A DNA stretch of 64,000 nucleotides from positions 372,001 through 436,000 of the forward strand of contig NZ_FXWG01000001.1 of NCBI RefSeq assembly GCF_900177715.1, written 5' to 3'. This DNA comes from Altererythrobacter xiamenensis (GTDB taxonomy: Bacteria; Pseudomonadota; Alphaproteobacteria; Sphingomonadales; Sphingomonadaceae). The notes under the pieces were generated by a model. It searched no databases and had not been told where the DNA came from. It was given only the letters and a program-made list of their open reading frames with translations. Each line of letters begins with the position of its first letter. The first letter of the stretch is position 1. The position numbers and the translations under genes were made by a program. Below are positions 17,397 through 25,451 of this stretch, one piece after another.

Positions 17397-18265
17397 ACGC
17401 CCCTTTCCGTATCGAGGCGACCACTTTCGACGCTGCGGCGCGCGATGTGTTCGCCGCGAATTATCCCGAAACACCGCATATTCTCAGTCATCGGCTGGCC
17501 GGCAATCAATTGCTCGATCTCGGCGCTCTGGCAGCCCTGGCCGAACGTCTTCCGGAAAGCTCGATCGAGTACAATCGCGGTGACCTGCCGATCGGCGTCG
17601 ACGGCAAGCCGGGCGCAACCGGCCTGTCGATCGGCGACACGATCCGCAAGATAGCCGAAGCCAACAGCTGGGCTGTGATAAAGAACATCGAGCAGGACGA
17701 CCTCTACAACGCCCTGCTCGTCAGCCTGCTGGAGGAGATACGCCCGCAGATCGAGGCGCAGACCGGCACCATGCTTACTCCGCAGGGGTTCATCTTCATT
17801 TCGAGCCCCAATGCCGTCACGCCCTATCACTTCGATCCGGAGCATAACATTCTGCTGCAGGTGAAGGGGTCGAAAACGATGACCCAATTCCCGGCGGGCG
17901 ACAGTCGCTTCGCACCGGACACGGTGCATGAAAGCTACCATGCGGGCGGTGCTCGTGAACTGACCTGGTCGGACGATCTGGCGACAGGAGGAACCGATTT
18001 CACGATCGCGCAGGGCGGAGCCGTGTATGTTCCTGTCATGGCGCCGCATTACGTGCGCAACGGACCTGTCAGCTCGATTTCGCTGTCGATCACCTGGCGC
18101 AGCGAATGGAGTTATGCCGAAGCGGATGCGCGTGGTTTCAACCGCCTGTTGCGCAAGGCGGGTTTCTCGCCGGCGCCTCCGCGCCGTTGGCCTGCCAGCA
18201 ACCTGGCCAAGGCTTACACCTATCGCGCGCTGCGCAAGCTGGGGATCGCGGGCCAGCAGCATTGA
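17393..18265 (+). CDS. JmjC/cupin-like protein, possible Fe(II)/2-oxoglutarate oxygenase
   Basis: A 290-residue protein with a cupin-like (JmjC-type) core. The segment VTPYHFDPEHNILLQVKGSKTM contains the HxD metal motif and the following strand. YVPVMAPHYVRNGP supplies a candidate distal His. The region SSISLSITWRSEW closes the barrel. The C-terminal 45 residues are basic and aromatic. Such proteins are often annotated as cupin-like or even as transcriptional regulators; no DNA-binding domain is seen here. ATG 17393 overlaps the stop of the GNAT gene, so the pair should be made together and may modify the same target. Confidence 0.75.
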   Translation: MNAPFRIEATTFDAAARDVFAANYPETPHILSHRLAGNQLLDLGALAALAERLPESSIEYNRGDLPIGVDGKPGATGLSIGDTIRKIAEANSWAVIKNIEQDDLYNALLVSLLEEIRPQIEAQTGTMLTPQGFIFISSPNAVTPYHFDPEHNILLQVKGSKTMTQFPAGDSRFAPDTVHESYHAGGARELTWSDDLATGGTDFTIAQGGAVYVPVMAPHYVRNGPVSSISLSITWRSEWSYAEADARGFNRLLRKAGFSPAPPRRWPASNLAKAYTYRALRKLGIAGQQH

Positions 18266-18297
18266 CGCGCAGCGATACTGGTCGCAGAGCCGCGCGC

Positions 18298-19218
18298 ATG
18301 AATGAGAAAACGACATCGGAAAAGCTCGTAGCCGACCTCGTCAGACTGCTGACGGTCGAGGCCGGGAACGAGGGCCATTTCACCGGACTGCCGCAGAAGG
18401 ACGGCATCGGAAGGGTTTTCGGCGGGCAGGTCATTGCGCAGGCGCTCCAGGCCGCGCAAGCTACCGTCGGTGATGGCAAGCAGGCGCACTCGCTTCACGC
18501 CTATTTCCTGCGCGGCGGGAAAGAAGGCCCGGCCATCGACTACCGTGTCGAGGCCGACTTCGAAGGGCGCAGTTTTGCCAATCGCCGGGTCGTCGCGAGC
18601 CAGACCGGTGAAGATGGCGAACTGGTGCCCATCCTCAACCTCACTACAAGTTTCCAGCGGCCTGAAGAGGGCCTTTCGCATGACGATGCGCCCATGCCCG
18701 ACGTCACTCCACCGGAGGAGCTGAAGTCCGACATGGAAGTACGCCGAGAAATCGCGGAACGCGCTGGCGATCGGATGAACGATGCAGCGAGGGCCAACAT
18801 CACCCGTCCGCGTCCTATCGAGATGCGCACCGCGGGACGACTTCACTGGATGAACAGCGAGCCGAGTGAGCCACGCGCCTACAGCTGGTTCCGCACCGCG
18901 GCTCCCCTGCCCGACGATCCCGCCCTGCACCGAGCCGTGATCGCCTATGCCAGCGATTTCACCCTGCTCGGCACCAGCGCGCTGCCGCATGGCCTGTCAT
19001 GGATGCGCGGCGAACTCGTCGGGGCGAGTCTCGACCATGCCCTGTGGTTTCACCGCGAAGCGCGCGCAGACGAATGGTTGCTTTATGCCACGGACAGCCC
19101 GTGGAGCGGCGCTGGCCGCGGTTTCAATCGCGGTAAGATCTTCAACCGCGCGGGCGAGCTCGTCGCCAGCGTGGCGCAGGAAGGCATGATGCGGAAGCGG
19201 GTCAAGCAAGGCGAATAG
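18298..19218 (+). CDS. tesB: Acyl-CoA thioesterase II
   Basis: TesB hydrolyses medium- and long-chain acyl-CoAs to free acids and CoA. The 306-residue protein has the double-hotdog layout: an N-terminal domain with GRVFGGQVIAQALQAA and LHAYFLRGGKEGPAIDYRV, and a C-terminal domain with the catalytic Asp of ASDFTLLGTS and SLDHALWFHR. The terminal block GRGFNRGKIFNRAGELVAS is typical. ATG 18298 is taken as start because MNEKTTSEKLVADLVRLL matches the family's first helix. It follows the JmjC-like gene by 32 bases and is probably in the same transcript. Confidence 0.94.
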   Translation: MNEKTTSEKLVADLVRLLTVEAGNEGHFTGLPQKDGIGRVFGGQVIAQALQAAQATVGDGKQAHSLHAYFLRGGKEGPAIDYRVEADFEGRSFANRRVVASQTGEDGELVPILNLTTSFQRPEEGLSHDDAPMPDVTPPEELKSDMEVRREIAERAGDRMNDAARANITRPRPIEMRTAGRLHWMNSEPSEPRAYSWFRTAAPLPDDPALHRAVIAYASDFTLLGTSALPHGLSWMRGELVGASLDHALWFHREARADEWLLYATDSPWSGAGRGFNRGKIFNRAGELVASVAQEGMMRKRVKQGE

Positions 19219-19416
19219 CCCTTTGCATGGATTACCCAATTCGAGCGAACGACCTGCAGGCTGATTTCTGCTAGAGCAACCGCGGCGCCGGGCAACGACT
19301 CGCGACCGGGATCGCTGCGTACGGGGAATGATACGCAAGCGCAGGCATTGCTGATTTTCGAGGGGGAGCGGATACGGCGCCCCTTGAGGCTCTCCCCTGA
19401 AACAAGGGGACTGAAA

Positions 19417-19875
19417 ATGAAATCTGCAATGACAATCGGCGTTCTCGCCGCAGCCGCACTCACCGCAAGCCCGCTCGCCGCCCAGGAATGGTCGGATGAG
19501 CAAGCAGAAGTCTGGCAATGGGTAGTCAGTGCCTGGGACGAACATGCCGATCCGGGCACCTGGCACGAGATTCTGGACGATGACGGTTACGGCATGAACG
19601 GCACCTATCCCGTCCCGACCTCAAAAGCCGAGATGAGCCGGGGCGCTTCCAAATTCGGTGCCGAGGGGAAAGTCCTGCACCACAGGCTCGATCCGCTCGC
19701 GATCACGGTCAGCGGCGATACTGCCATTGCCTATTACTATGCCGGAATCACCGAAGAGAACTACAAGGGCGAGCGTGAGAACAATACCGAGAAATGCGCC
19801 GACACACTGGTAAAGCGCGGAAACGAATGGCGTTTCCTTGGATGGCATTGCCTCACACTCGACAGTGGCGATTGA
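19417..19875 (+). CDS. Secreted SnoaL/NTF2-like protein
   Basis: A 152-residue protein with a signal peptide of about 21 residues (MKSAMTIGVLAAAAL.., cleavage after PLAAQ). The mature part resembles an NTF2/SnoaL-like cone fold: an N-terminal helix (VWQWVVSAWDEHAD), alternating strands (AITVSGDTAIAYYYAGITEE) and a closing EWRFLGWHCLTL. No catalytic residues can be assigned, and it may only bind a small ligand. AAGGGGA lies 7 bases before ATG 19417. The 198 bases upstream hold no gene that I see. It ends at a symmetrical hairpin shared with the converging stress-protein gene. Confidence 0.75.
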   Translation: MKSAMTIGVLAAAALTASPLAAQEWSDEQAEVWQWVVSAWDEHADPGTWHEILDDDGYGMNGTYPVPTSKAEMSRGASKFGAEGKVLHHRLDPLAITVSGDTAIAYYYAGITEENYKGERENNTEKCADTLVKRGNEWRFLGWHCLTLDSGD

Positions 19876-19883
19876 GCGATAGT

Positions 19884-19910
19884 GGAGGGCCCCACCCCCC
19901 GGGGCCCTCC
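19884..19910. terminator. Symmetrical hairpin between convergent genes
   Basis: A perfect 10-bp GC-rich inverted repeat (GGAGGGCCCC / GGGGCCCTCC, 7-base loop) lies between two converging stops. Neither side has a T run, so it may be a bidirectional or Rho-assisted terminator. Confidence 0.65.
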
Positions 19911-19923
19911 ACACCCGAGGCGT

Positions 19924-20739
19924 TCAATGCGCCATCAGGATCGGGATACGCGGGTTGGTCAGGCTGCGGCGAGTTACGCCGCCAAGCACCATCTCCGACA
20001 GGCGCGAGCGGCCGTAGGCACCCATCACCAGATATTCGCATTTCCGCACGGCGGCCGCAGCGAACAACGTGTCGGCAATCGGCCCATCCTCTTCCGGTAT
20101 CTCTACTATCTCGGCCTCGATTCCGTGGCGGCTGAGATATTCGGCACCTTCGACCGGCGGGAAGTCGAACTTCTCCTGCGCCTTCTTCTCGCCGATCGTG
20201 ACGAGGTAGACCTTCGAGGCTCGTGCCAGCATCGGTACCGCCGCGCGCAGGGCGACGCAGCTTTCGGCGGAACCATTCCACGCCACAAGCGCGGGGCCGC
20301 TGCTGTCAAGCTTCCCATGATCTTTCGGCACCACGAGCACCGGAGTGCGCGAATGGAGGACGAGATCGCCGACGAGGCGCGACGGCCGTGCACCTTCCTC
20401 ACCCACGTCGTTGGGTCCGACCACGATCACGTCGCTCATCGCCGCCTTTTCGAGCAGCCGGTGTTCGGCCATGCCGTACTGGAATATCCATTCCCAGGCG
20501 ACGTCCTCGTTGGCGAGATCGGCTTCGACCTTTTTGCGCAGTGCCTCGGCGTTCTCCTTGATGATCGGCATCGCCGCCGCCATTGCAGAGCCGTAGAAAT
20601 CGCCCGGCGTGAAGATATCGAACGATACAGCCTGCAGGCAGGTCACGTGCCCGTCAAAGGTCCGCGCCAGATCGAGTGCGACCTGTATCCGGCTTTCGAG
20701 CCCAGGATCGTCATTGATGTGCAACAGTATGGATTTCAC
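19924..20739 (-). CDS. Universal stress protein, tandem UspA domains
   Basis: A 271-residue protein with two Usp domains (about 1-130 and 145-271). The C-terminal domain keeps the ATP-binding pattern G-2X-G-9X-G(S/T) in VMGAYGRSRLSEMVLGGVTRRSL; the N-terminal domain is degenerate (VVGPNDVGEEGARPSRLVGDLVL). Such proteins support survival under energy or redox stress. The start is GTG 20739 behind an AGGAGG Shine-Dalgarno sequence. Upstream is a perfect FNR/FixK box at 20818 with a -10-like TAAATT at 20791-20796, spaced as in a class II activated promoter. Micro-oxic or anaerobic induction is therefore likely. Confidence 0.9.
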   Translation of the reverse strand: MKSILLHINDDPGLESRIQVALDLARTFDGHVTCLQAVSFDIFTPGDFYGSAMAAAMPIIKENAEALRKKVEADLANEDVAWEWIFQYGMAEHRLLEKAAMSDVIVVGPNDVGEEGARPSRLVGDLVLHSRTPVLVVPKDHGKLDSSGPALVAWNGSAESCVALRAAVPMLARASKVYLVTIGEKKAQEKFDFPPVEGAEYLSRHGIEAEIVEIPEEDGPIADTLFAAAAVRKCEYLVMGAYGRSRLSEMVLGGVTRRSLTNPRIPILMAH

Positions 20740-20817
20740 GACAGCCTCCTGTGTCTGGAAACTCGCCTTCCCTGCGAGCTTACATTACCGAATTTAGCCC
20801 TCTGTCTGCATGCAGCA

Positions 20818-20831
20818 TTGATCGAGATCAA
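20818..20831 (-). promoter_or_regulatory. FNR/FixK-type operator of the universal stress protein gene
   Basis: TTGATCGAGATCAA matches the FNR/FixK consensus TTGAT-N4-ATCAA at all ten defined positions. Its centre is about 31 bases from the centre of TAAATT (20791-20796, minus strand), which puts it near -41 of a start at about 20784, the class II activator position. No good -10 lies at the equivalent distance on the plus strand. Confidence 0.75.
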
Positions 20832-20920
20832 ATTTGTATAAGCGTTCGTCGCGCCTTTCCCGCCCTTGCATAGCCGCATTGCTACGCTAACCTGCGAGGC
20901 CTGAGAGGAAAGCATCCCCC

Positions 20921-22378
20921 ATGCAGATTACCCGCGAAGCGCCAGTCAGGATCTCGCTCGAACCGAGCAACCACCCCTATCTCTCGGGGCCCTGGACCCC
21001 GTGCCATGAAGAGGTGACGGTCGACGAACTGGAAGTCATCGAAGGCGAGATTCCGGCAGATATCGACGGGATTTACCTGCGCAATACGGAAAATCCCGTG
21101 CACCAGCCGCTCGGCCGTCATCACCCGTTCGACGGCGACGCGATGGTGCATCAGGTCAGCATCAAGGACGGGAAGGCGAGCTATCGCAACCGCTTCGTTC
21201 GCACCCATTGCTTTACCGAGGAACAGATCGTCGGCCGGTCTTTATGGGGCGGGCTGATGGACCCTCCGGGCACGTCGACGCGGCCCGGTTTCGGCGCACA
21301 TGGTGGGCTTAAGGACACCGGCAGCACCGACATCATCGTCCATGCCGGCACCGCCTACGCCACCTTCTATCAATGCGGCGAAGCCTGGATGCTCGATCCC
21401 GAAACGCTCGAGAACAAGGGCAAGGCGCCCTGGGCACCGATCGATGGCGTGTCCGCCCATCCCAAGGTGGACGAGGAAACCGGCGAGCTGATGTTCTTCA
21501 ACTACGGCGTCCATGCACCCTACATGCATTATGGCGTGGTCGATCGCGCGGGCAGGCTGGTGCATTACGTTCCCATCCCCCTGCCCGGCCCGCGCCTGCC
21601 GCATGACATGGCGGTGACGAAAAACTGGTCGATCCTCAATGACATGCCGCTCTATTGGGATGCCGATTTGCTCAAGCGCGACATCCACGCCGCGCGGCTG
21701 CATGACGATCCGACCCGCTTCGCGCTGATTCCGCGCCACGGCCAGCCGGAGGAAATCCGCTGGTTCCAGGCCGAACCGACCTATGTCCTGCATTGGACGA
21801 ATGCCTGGGAAGAGGGAAGCGAGGTCGTGCTGGAGGGCTATCACCAGTCGAACCCCATGCCCGATCCGCTGGAGGAGTTCGGACGCTATGCGCACATGAT
21901 GGCCTATGTCGACGAGCACAGCTTCGAATGCCGCCTGCATCGCTGGCGCTTCGACCTTGCGACCGGCGAATGCCGGGAGGAGCGCCTGAGCGACCGGATC
22001 GTGGAGTTCGGAATGATCAACCCAGCCTACGCCATGCAGCCGTCACGCTACGTCTGGTCGACCACGGCCAAGCCCGGTTGGTTTCTGTTCAACGGATATG
22101 TCCGGCAGGACACGCAGACCGGCGAAGAGCAGGTTTTTGAATTGCCGGATGGGGTCTATGCGAGCGAAAGCCCGATCATTCCCAGAAAAGGTGCGACGTC
22201 AGAGGATGACGCTTATCTCGTCACTTTCCTGATCGACGAGAATGCGGGCACGTCGGAACTAGCCATTCTCGATGCGAGCGATGTGGCCAAGGGTCCGATC
22301 GCCCGTACCCGTCTGCCGCACAAAATCAGCAGCGGCGTGCATGCGACATGGGTCGAGCGCGATATGTTAGGCGGTTGA
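20921..22378 (+). CDS. Carotenoid oxygenase family protein
   Basis: A 485-residue member of the carotenoid cleavage/lignostilbene dioxygenase family, seven-bladed propellers with a non-haem Fe(II) held by four His. The ligands can be located in VSAHPKVDEETGEL, LPHDMAVTKNW, YVLHWTNAWEEG and the C-terminal GVHATWV. IYLRNTENPVHQP and HHPFDGDAMVHQV are the family's first blade motifs. It cleaves conjugated double bonds of carotenoids or stilbenes; substrate cannot be told, though carotenoids are abundant in this group. It is a single gene, divergent from the stress protein gene. Confidence 0.92.
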   Translation: MQITREAPVRISLEPSNHPYLSGPWTPCHEEVTVDELEVIEGEIPADIDGIYLRNTENPVHQPLGRHHPFDGDAMVHQVSIKDGKASYRNRFVRTHCFTEEQIVGRSLWGGLMDPPGTSTRPGFGAHGGLKDTGSTDIIVHAGTAYATFYQCGEAWMLDPETLENKGKAPWAPIDGVSAHPKVDEETGELMFFNYGVHAPYMHYGVVDRAGRLVHYVPIPLPGPRLPHDMAVTKNWSILNDMPLYWDADLLKRDIHAARLHDDPTRFALIPRHGQPEEIRWFQAEPTYVLHWTNAWEEGSEVVLEGYHQSNPMPDPLEEFGRYAHMMAYVDEHSFECRLHRWRFDLATGECREERLSDRIVEFGMINPAYAMQPSRYVWSTTAKPGWFLFNGYVRQDTQTGEEQVFELPDGVYASESPIIPRKGATSEDDAYLVTFLIDENAGTSELAILDASDVAKGPIARTRLPHKISSGVHATWVERDMLGG

Positions 22379-22388
22379 GCCTGGTGGG

Positions 22389-22628
22389 CTAGGCGTCGGT
22401 CGTGGCGCTTGCCGCCTCTTCGTCTCGCTCTTGCGCTTCCTGTTGCGCAGCTTTCTCGCGCGCCATTTTCTGCCGTTGTTCGTCGACCGCTTTTGCCTGC
22501 GTGGCGAGCCCTCGCCAGGTCTTTTCGGCGCGCAGCTCACGCTGGCGGACATTATCGAGTGTCGCGTTGCGCGCAGCCTCGGCTGCGGCGTCAGCGCGTT
22601 CGCTGCAAACTTTATAGCTATCGGCCAT
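22389..22628 (-). CDS. Conserved small coiled-coil protein
   Basis: A 79-residue highly charged protein with no Trp-rich core, predicted to be one long helix or coiled coil (ARNATLDNVRQRELRAEKTW and following). It ends in a Glu/Ala/Asp-rich tail. A single Cys lies near the start (YKVCSERAD). I recognise the style of short soluble proteins common in sphingomonads but no function. GAAAGG precedes ATG 22628 at a normal distance. It follows the cold-shock gene by 70 bases on the same strand and may be its cotranscribed partner. Confidence 0.65.
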   Translation of the reverse strand: MADSYKVCSERADAAAEAARNATLDNVRQRELRAEKTWRGLATQAKAVDEQRQKMAREKAAQQEAQERDEEAASATTDA

Positions 22629-22698
22629 TTTTGCCCTTTCGTTGGTGGAAGGGGGGATGTCGGGCACGACGACCAATCGCCGCGCCCGACAGCGAAAA

Positions 22699-22911
22699 TC
22701 AGTCAGCAGCCGACAGGTTGACGGCGCTTTCCTTGCCATTACGGCCAACCTCGACATCGTAGTTCAGACGCTGATCCTTATCGATCGAGGTCATTCCAGC
22801 GGACTGGACCGCTGTGATATGAACGAAGCTGTCGTTGGAGCCGTCGTCGGGCTGGATGAAACCATAGCCCTTGTCGTGGTTGAAGAATTTCACTGTGCCA
22901 GTTTTGGCCAT
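22699..22911 (-). CDS. Cold-shock protein (CspA family)
   Basis: A 70-residue single cold-shock domain that binds single-stranded RNA and DNA and melts RNA structure. RNP1 (KGYGFI) and RNP2 (DSFVHI) are intact in GTVKFFNHDKGYGFIQPDDG and SNDSFVHITAV. ATG 22911 is preferred to ATG 22917 because AAAGGA then lies at normal spacing. The 265 bases between this start and the next gene upstream (23177) have no other gene and could carry the long structured leader typical of csp mRNAs. No classical cold box was identified by eye. Confidence 0.94.
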   Translation of the reverse strand: MAKTGTVKFFNHDKGYGFIQPDDGSNDSFVHITAVQSAGMTSIDKDQRLNYDVEVGRNGKESAVNLSAAD

Positions 22912-23176
22912 TTTCATTGTCCTTTCAGGAACATGTATTGCTTCCACGCATCATCGCGCAGAAGTCGTGCGTCAAATCGTCCGATGAAAGGAAGTCGTCG
23001 TCTGGTTTACGCCGGGGCCAATGGGAATAGGCAAGCGGCAGTCGGCAAAGTTCGAAGTCCGTCGCAAATTTCGACGTCAGCAAAGGTCTTCTAGCACGCC
23101 CTGCGCCAATGACCTAATTGCGAATTTGGCCGGACGACCGGAGTTGGGGTGGTTAGCGGATTATCCGCTTTAGCAT

Positions 23177-23368
23177 TCAAACGCCGGAATACGCCATCAG
23201 GAGCGCGAAAGTAAGAAGCCCTGCTGGAATGAGGGCGCCCAGCGCTGCAACCACTCCGAGCAAACCAGTGGCTGGGGTCGCCCCCCTGAAATCCGCTATT
23301 GTTTTCCCAACACAGTGTAAAGCGGTCCAGAAAAGCAGAGCTATCGATAAGGCGGTCAGGGCAATCAT
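23177..23368 (-). CDS. Small two-span membrane protein, hypothetical
   Basis: A 63-residue hydrophobic protein with two likely membrane helices (ALTALSIALLFWTALHCV and VVAALGALIPAGLLTFALLM) joined by a short polar loop. It has the composition of a real small membrane protein, but no Shine-Dalgarno sequence precedes the ATG. It sits alone between uvrC and the cold-shock gene. It is not recognised and could be spurious. Confidence 0.45.
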   Translation of the reverse strand: MIALTALSIALLFWTALHCVGKTIADFRGATPATGLLGVVAALGALIPAGLLTFALLMAYSGV

Positions 23369-23430
23369 AACTGTGAAATGTCAGCTTGGCGCAATCTCCG
23401 CAACCGGGTCGTTAGCAGGCGATCCGCAAA

Positions 23431-25398
23431 TCACCCTCCGGCGTGGTAGAAATCGTAGATTTTGAGCGCCACCGCATCGCTGACGCCGGGTGCGCGCTGG
23501 AGGTCTTCGAGCGCGGCCGCCCTCACCTTGCTCGCCGTGCCGAAATGCAGCAGCAGCGCGCGCTTGCGGGCCGGGCCGATACCCGGAATCTCGTCCAACG
23601 GTGAGGCGCTGATTGCGCGGCTGCGCTTGGCGCGGTGCGCGCCGATGACATAGCGGTGCACCTCGTCGCGCAGGTTCTGGAGATAGAACAACAGCGGCGA
23701 ATTGGTCGGTAGCGTCTTCTCGCGGCCATCGGGGAAGTGGAACACCTCGCGCCCTTCGCGCCCGTGATGCGGCCCCTTGGCGATGGCGATCAGGGCCACG
23801 TCCTCGATCCCCATTTCCTCCAGCGTATCGCGGACGGATGACATCTGCCCCTTGCCGCCATCGATCAGCACAAGGTCGGGCCAGTTGTCGTGATGCGTGC
23901 CCTTGTCGGAAGGAGTCGCATCCTCATCGCGCTCGGCCTCGGCCAGCTTGCGGAAGCGGCGCCGCATCACTTCGCGCATCATACCGAAGTCGTCGTTCGT
24001 CTGCGCTTCCCTGATATTGAACTTGCGGTATTGGTTCTTGATGAAGCCATCTGGTCCGGCGACGACCATCGCGCCAACCGCCTTCGCGCCCTGGATATGG
24101 CTGTTGTCATAGACCTCGATCCGCTGCGGAATATCTTCCAGTTCGAGGAATTCGGTCAGCTCGCGCATGACCTTGGCCTTGGTGCCCGTCTCGGCCAGCC
24201 TGCGGTCGAGCGCTTCGCCCGCATTGCGGGTCGCCTGCTCCATCAGCTTGCGCCGGTCGCCGCGTTGCGGGACCGAGACTGCGACCTTGCGGCCGGCAAG
24301 TTCGGACAGCGCCTGCTCGATAAGCTCGCCTTCGGGCAGTTCGCGATCGACCAGCACGGTCGGCGGCGGCGGTACTTCCTCGTAGAATTGCAGGATGACG
24401 TCGGAGAGCACCTCGGCCTCCTCAACGTCCTTCGTGTGGGTCGGGAAGAAGGCGCGGTGCCCCCAGTTCTGCCCGCCACGGATGAAGAATGCCTGGATGC
24501 CGACATGACCACCCTTGGCCGCCAGCGCGAAGACATCGGCATCGCCCACGCCCTGCGCGTTGATCGCCTGGGAGCCCTGGATGAAGGTCGCCGCGCGCAG
24601 CCGGTCGCGCAGGATCGCCGCGGTTTCGAAGTCGAGATTCTCCGCAGCCTTTGCCATCTGCCGTTCGAGGTCGGCCTGCACCGCGCCGGATTTGCCGGCG
24701 AGGAAGTCCTTCGCCTGGGTGACGAGGCCCGCATAATCTTCCTCGCTGATCCGCCCGACGCATGGCGCGCTGCACCGCTTGATCTGGTAGAGCAGGCAGG
24801 GCCGGTCGCGGCGGCTGAAGAAGCTGTCGGTGCAGCTCCGCAACAGGAAGAGCTTTTGCAAAGCGTTGATCGTCGTGTTGACGCTGCCCGCACTGGCGAA
24901 AGGGCCGTAGTAATTACCCTTGGCCTTGCGCGCGCCGCGATGCTTCATGATCCGCGGAAACTCGTGTCCGGCGCGCAACAGGATGAAGGGGAAGCTCTTG
25001 TCGTCGCGCAGCAGCACGTTGAACGGCGGGCGAAAGCGCTTGATCAGTTGCGCTTCGAGGAGCAGCGCCTCGGCCTCGGAGTTCGTGGTGACGATCTCCA
25101 TGCTGCGGCACTGGCTGACCATCCGCTGGAGCCGTCCGGACAGCTGTTTGACCTGCGTATAGTTGGCGACCCGCGCCTTGAGGCTGCGCGCCTTGCCCAC
25201 GTAGAGCACGTCACCGCGCGCATCGAGCATCCGGTAGACACCCGGCACCGGCTTCAACGTCTTCACCGTTTCCCGGATCGCGGTGACGCCCGCCTCAAGG
25301 TTAGGCTGCGCACTGGCAACAGTATAGGTTGCGCGCTCTTCGTTGAAGCGTTCCTTGCCACGTGGATCGTGGGGAGTTCCTGCGGGGGTGCGCGCCAT
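23431..25398 (-). CDS. uvrC: Excinuclease ABC subunit C
   Basis: UvrC makes the dual incisions in nucleotide excision repair after UvrAB loading. The 655-residue protein contains the GIY-YIG domain (VPGVYRMLDARGDVLYVGKA, about residues 50-70), the cysteine-containing CLLYQIKRCSAPCVG and the UvrBC interaction helix region (QMAKAAENLDFETAAILRDR). The RNase H-like domain (RIEVYDNSHIQGAKAVGAMV, LVLIDGGKGQ) and C-terminal helix-hairpin-helix (IPGIGPARKRALL) follow. The N-terminal 30 residues before SAQPNLEAG are variable. No LexA-like box is evident upstream. Confidence 0.97.
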   Translation of the reverse strand: MARTPAGTPHDPRGKERFNEERATYTVASAQPNLEAGVTAIRETVKTLKPVPGVYRMLDARGDVLYVGKARSLKARVANYTQVKQLSGRLQRMVSQCRSMEIVTTNSEAEALLLEAQLIKRFRPPFNVLLRDDKSFPFILLRAGHEFPRIMKHRGARKAKGNYYGPFASAGSVNTTINALQKLFLLRSCTDSFFSRRDRPCLLYQIKRCSAPCVGRISEEDYAGLVTQAKDFLAGKSGAVQADLERQMAKAAENLDFETAAILRDRLRAATFIQGSQAINAQGVGDADVFALAAKGGHVGIQAFFIRGGQNWGHRAFFPTHTKDVEEAEVLSDVILQFYEEVPPPPTVLVDRELPEGELIEQALSELAGRKVAVSVPQRGDRRKLMEQATRNAGEALDRRLAETGTKAKVMRELTEFLELEDIPQRIEVYDNSHIQGAKAVGAMVVAGPDGFIKNQYRKFNIREAQTNDDFGMMREVMRRRFRKLAEAERDEDATPSDKGTHHDNWPDLVLIDGGKGQMSSVRDTLEEMGIEDVALIAIAKGPHHGREGREVFHFPDGREKTLPTNSPLLFYLQNLRDEVHRYVIGAHRAKRSRAISASPLDEIPGIGPARKRALLLHFGTASKVRAAALEDLQRAPGVSDAVALKIYDFYHAGG

Positions 25399-25451
25399 GC
25401 ACGTCAGATAGGAATCTTGCGTCCAAATGGCAAAGCCGCGATGGGGGCCTG

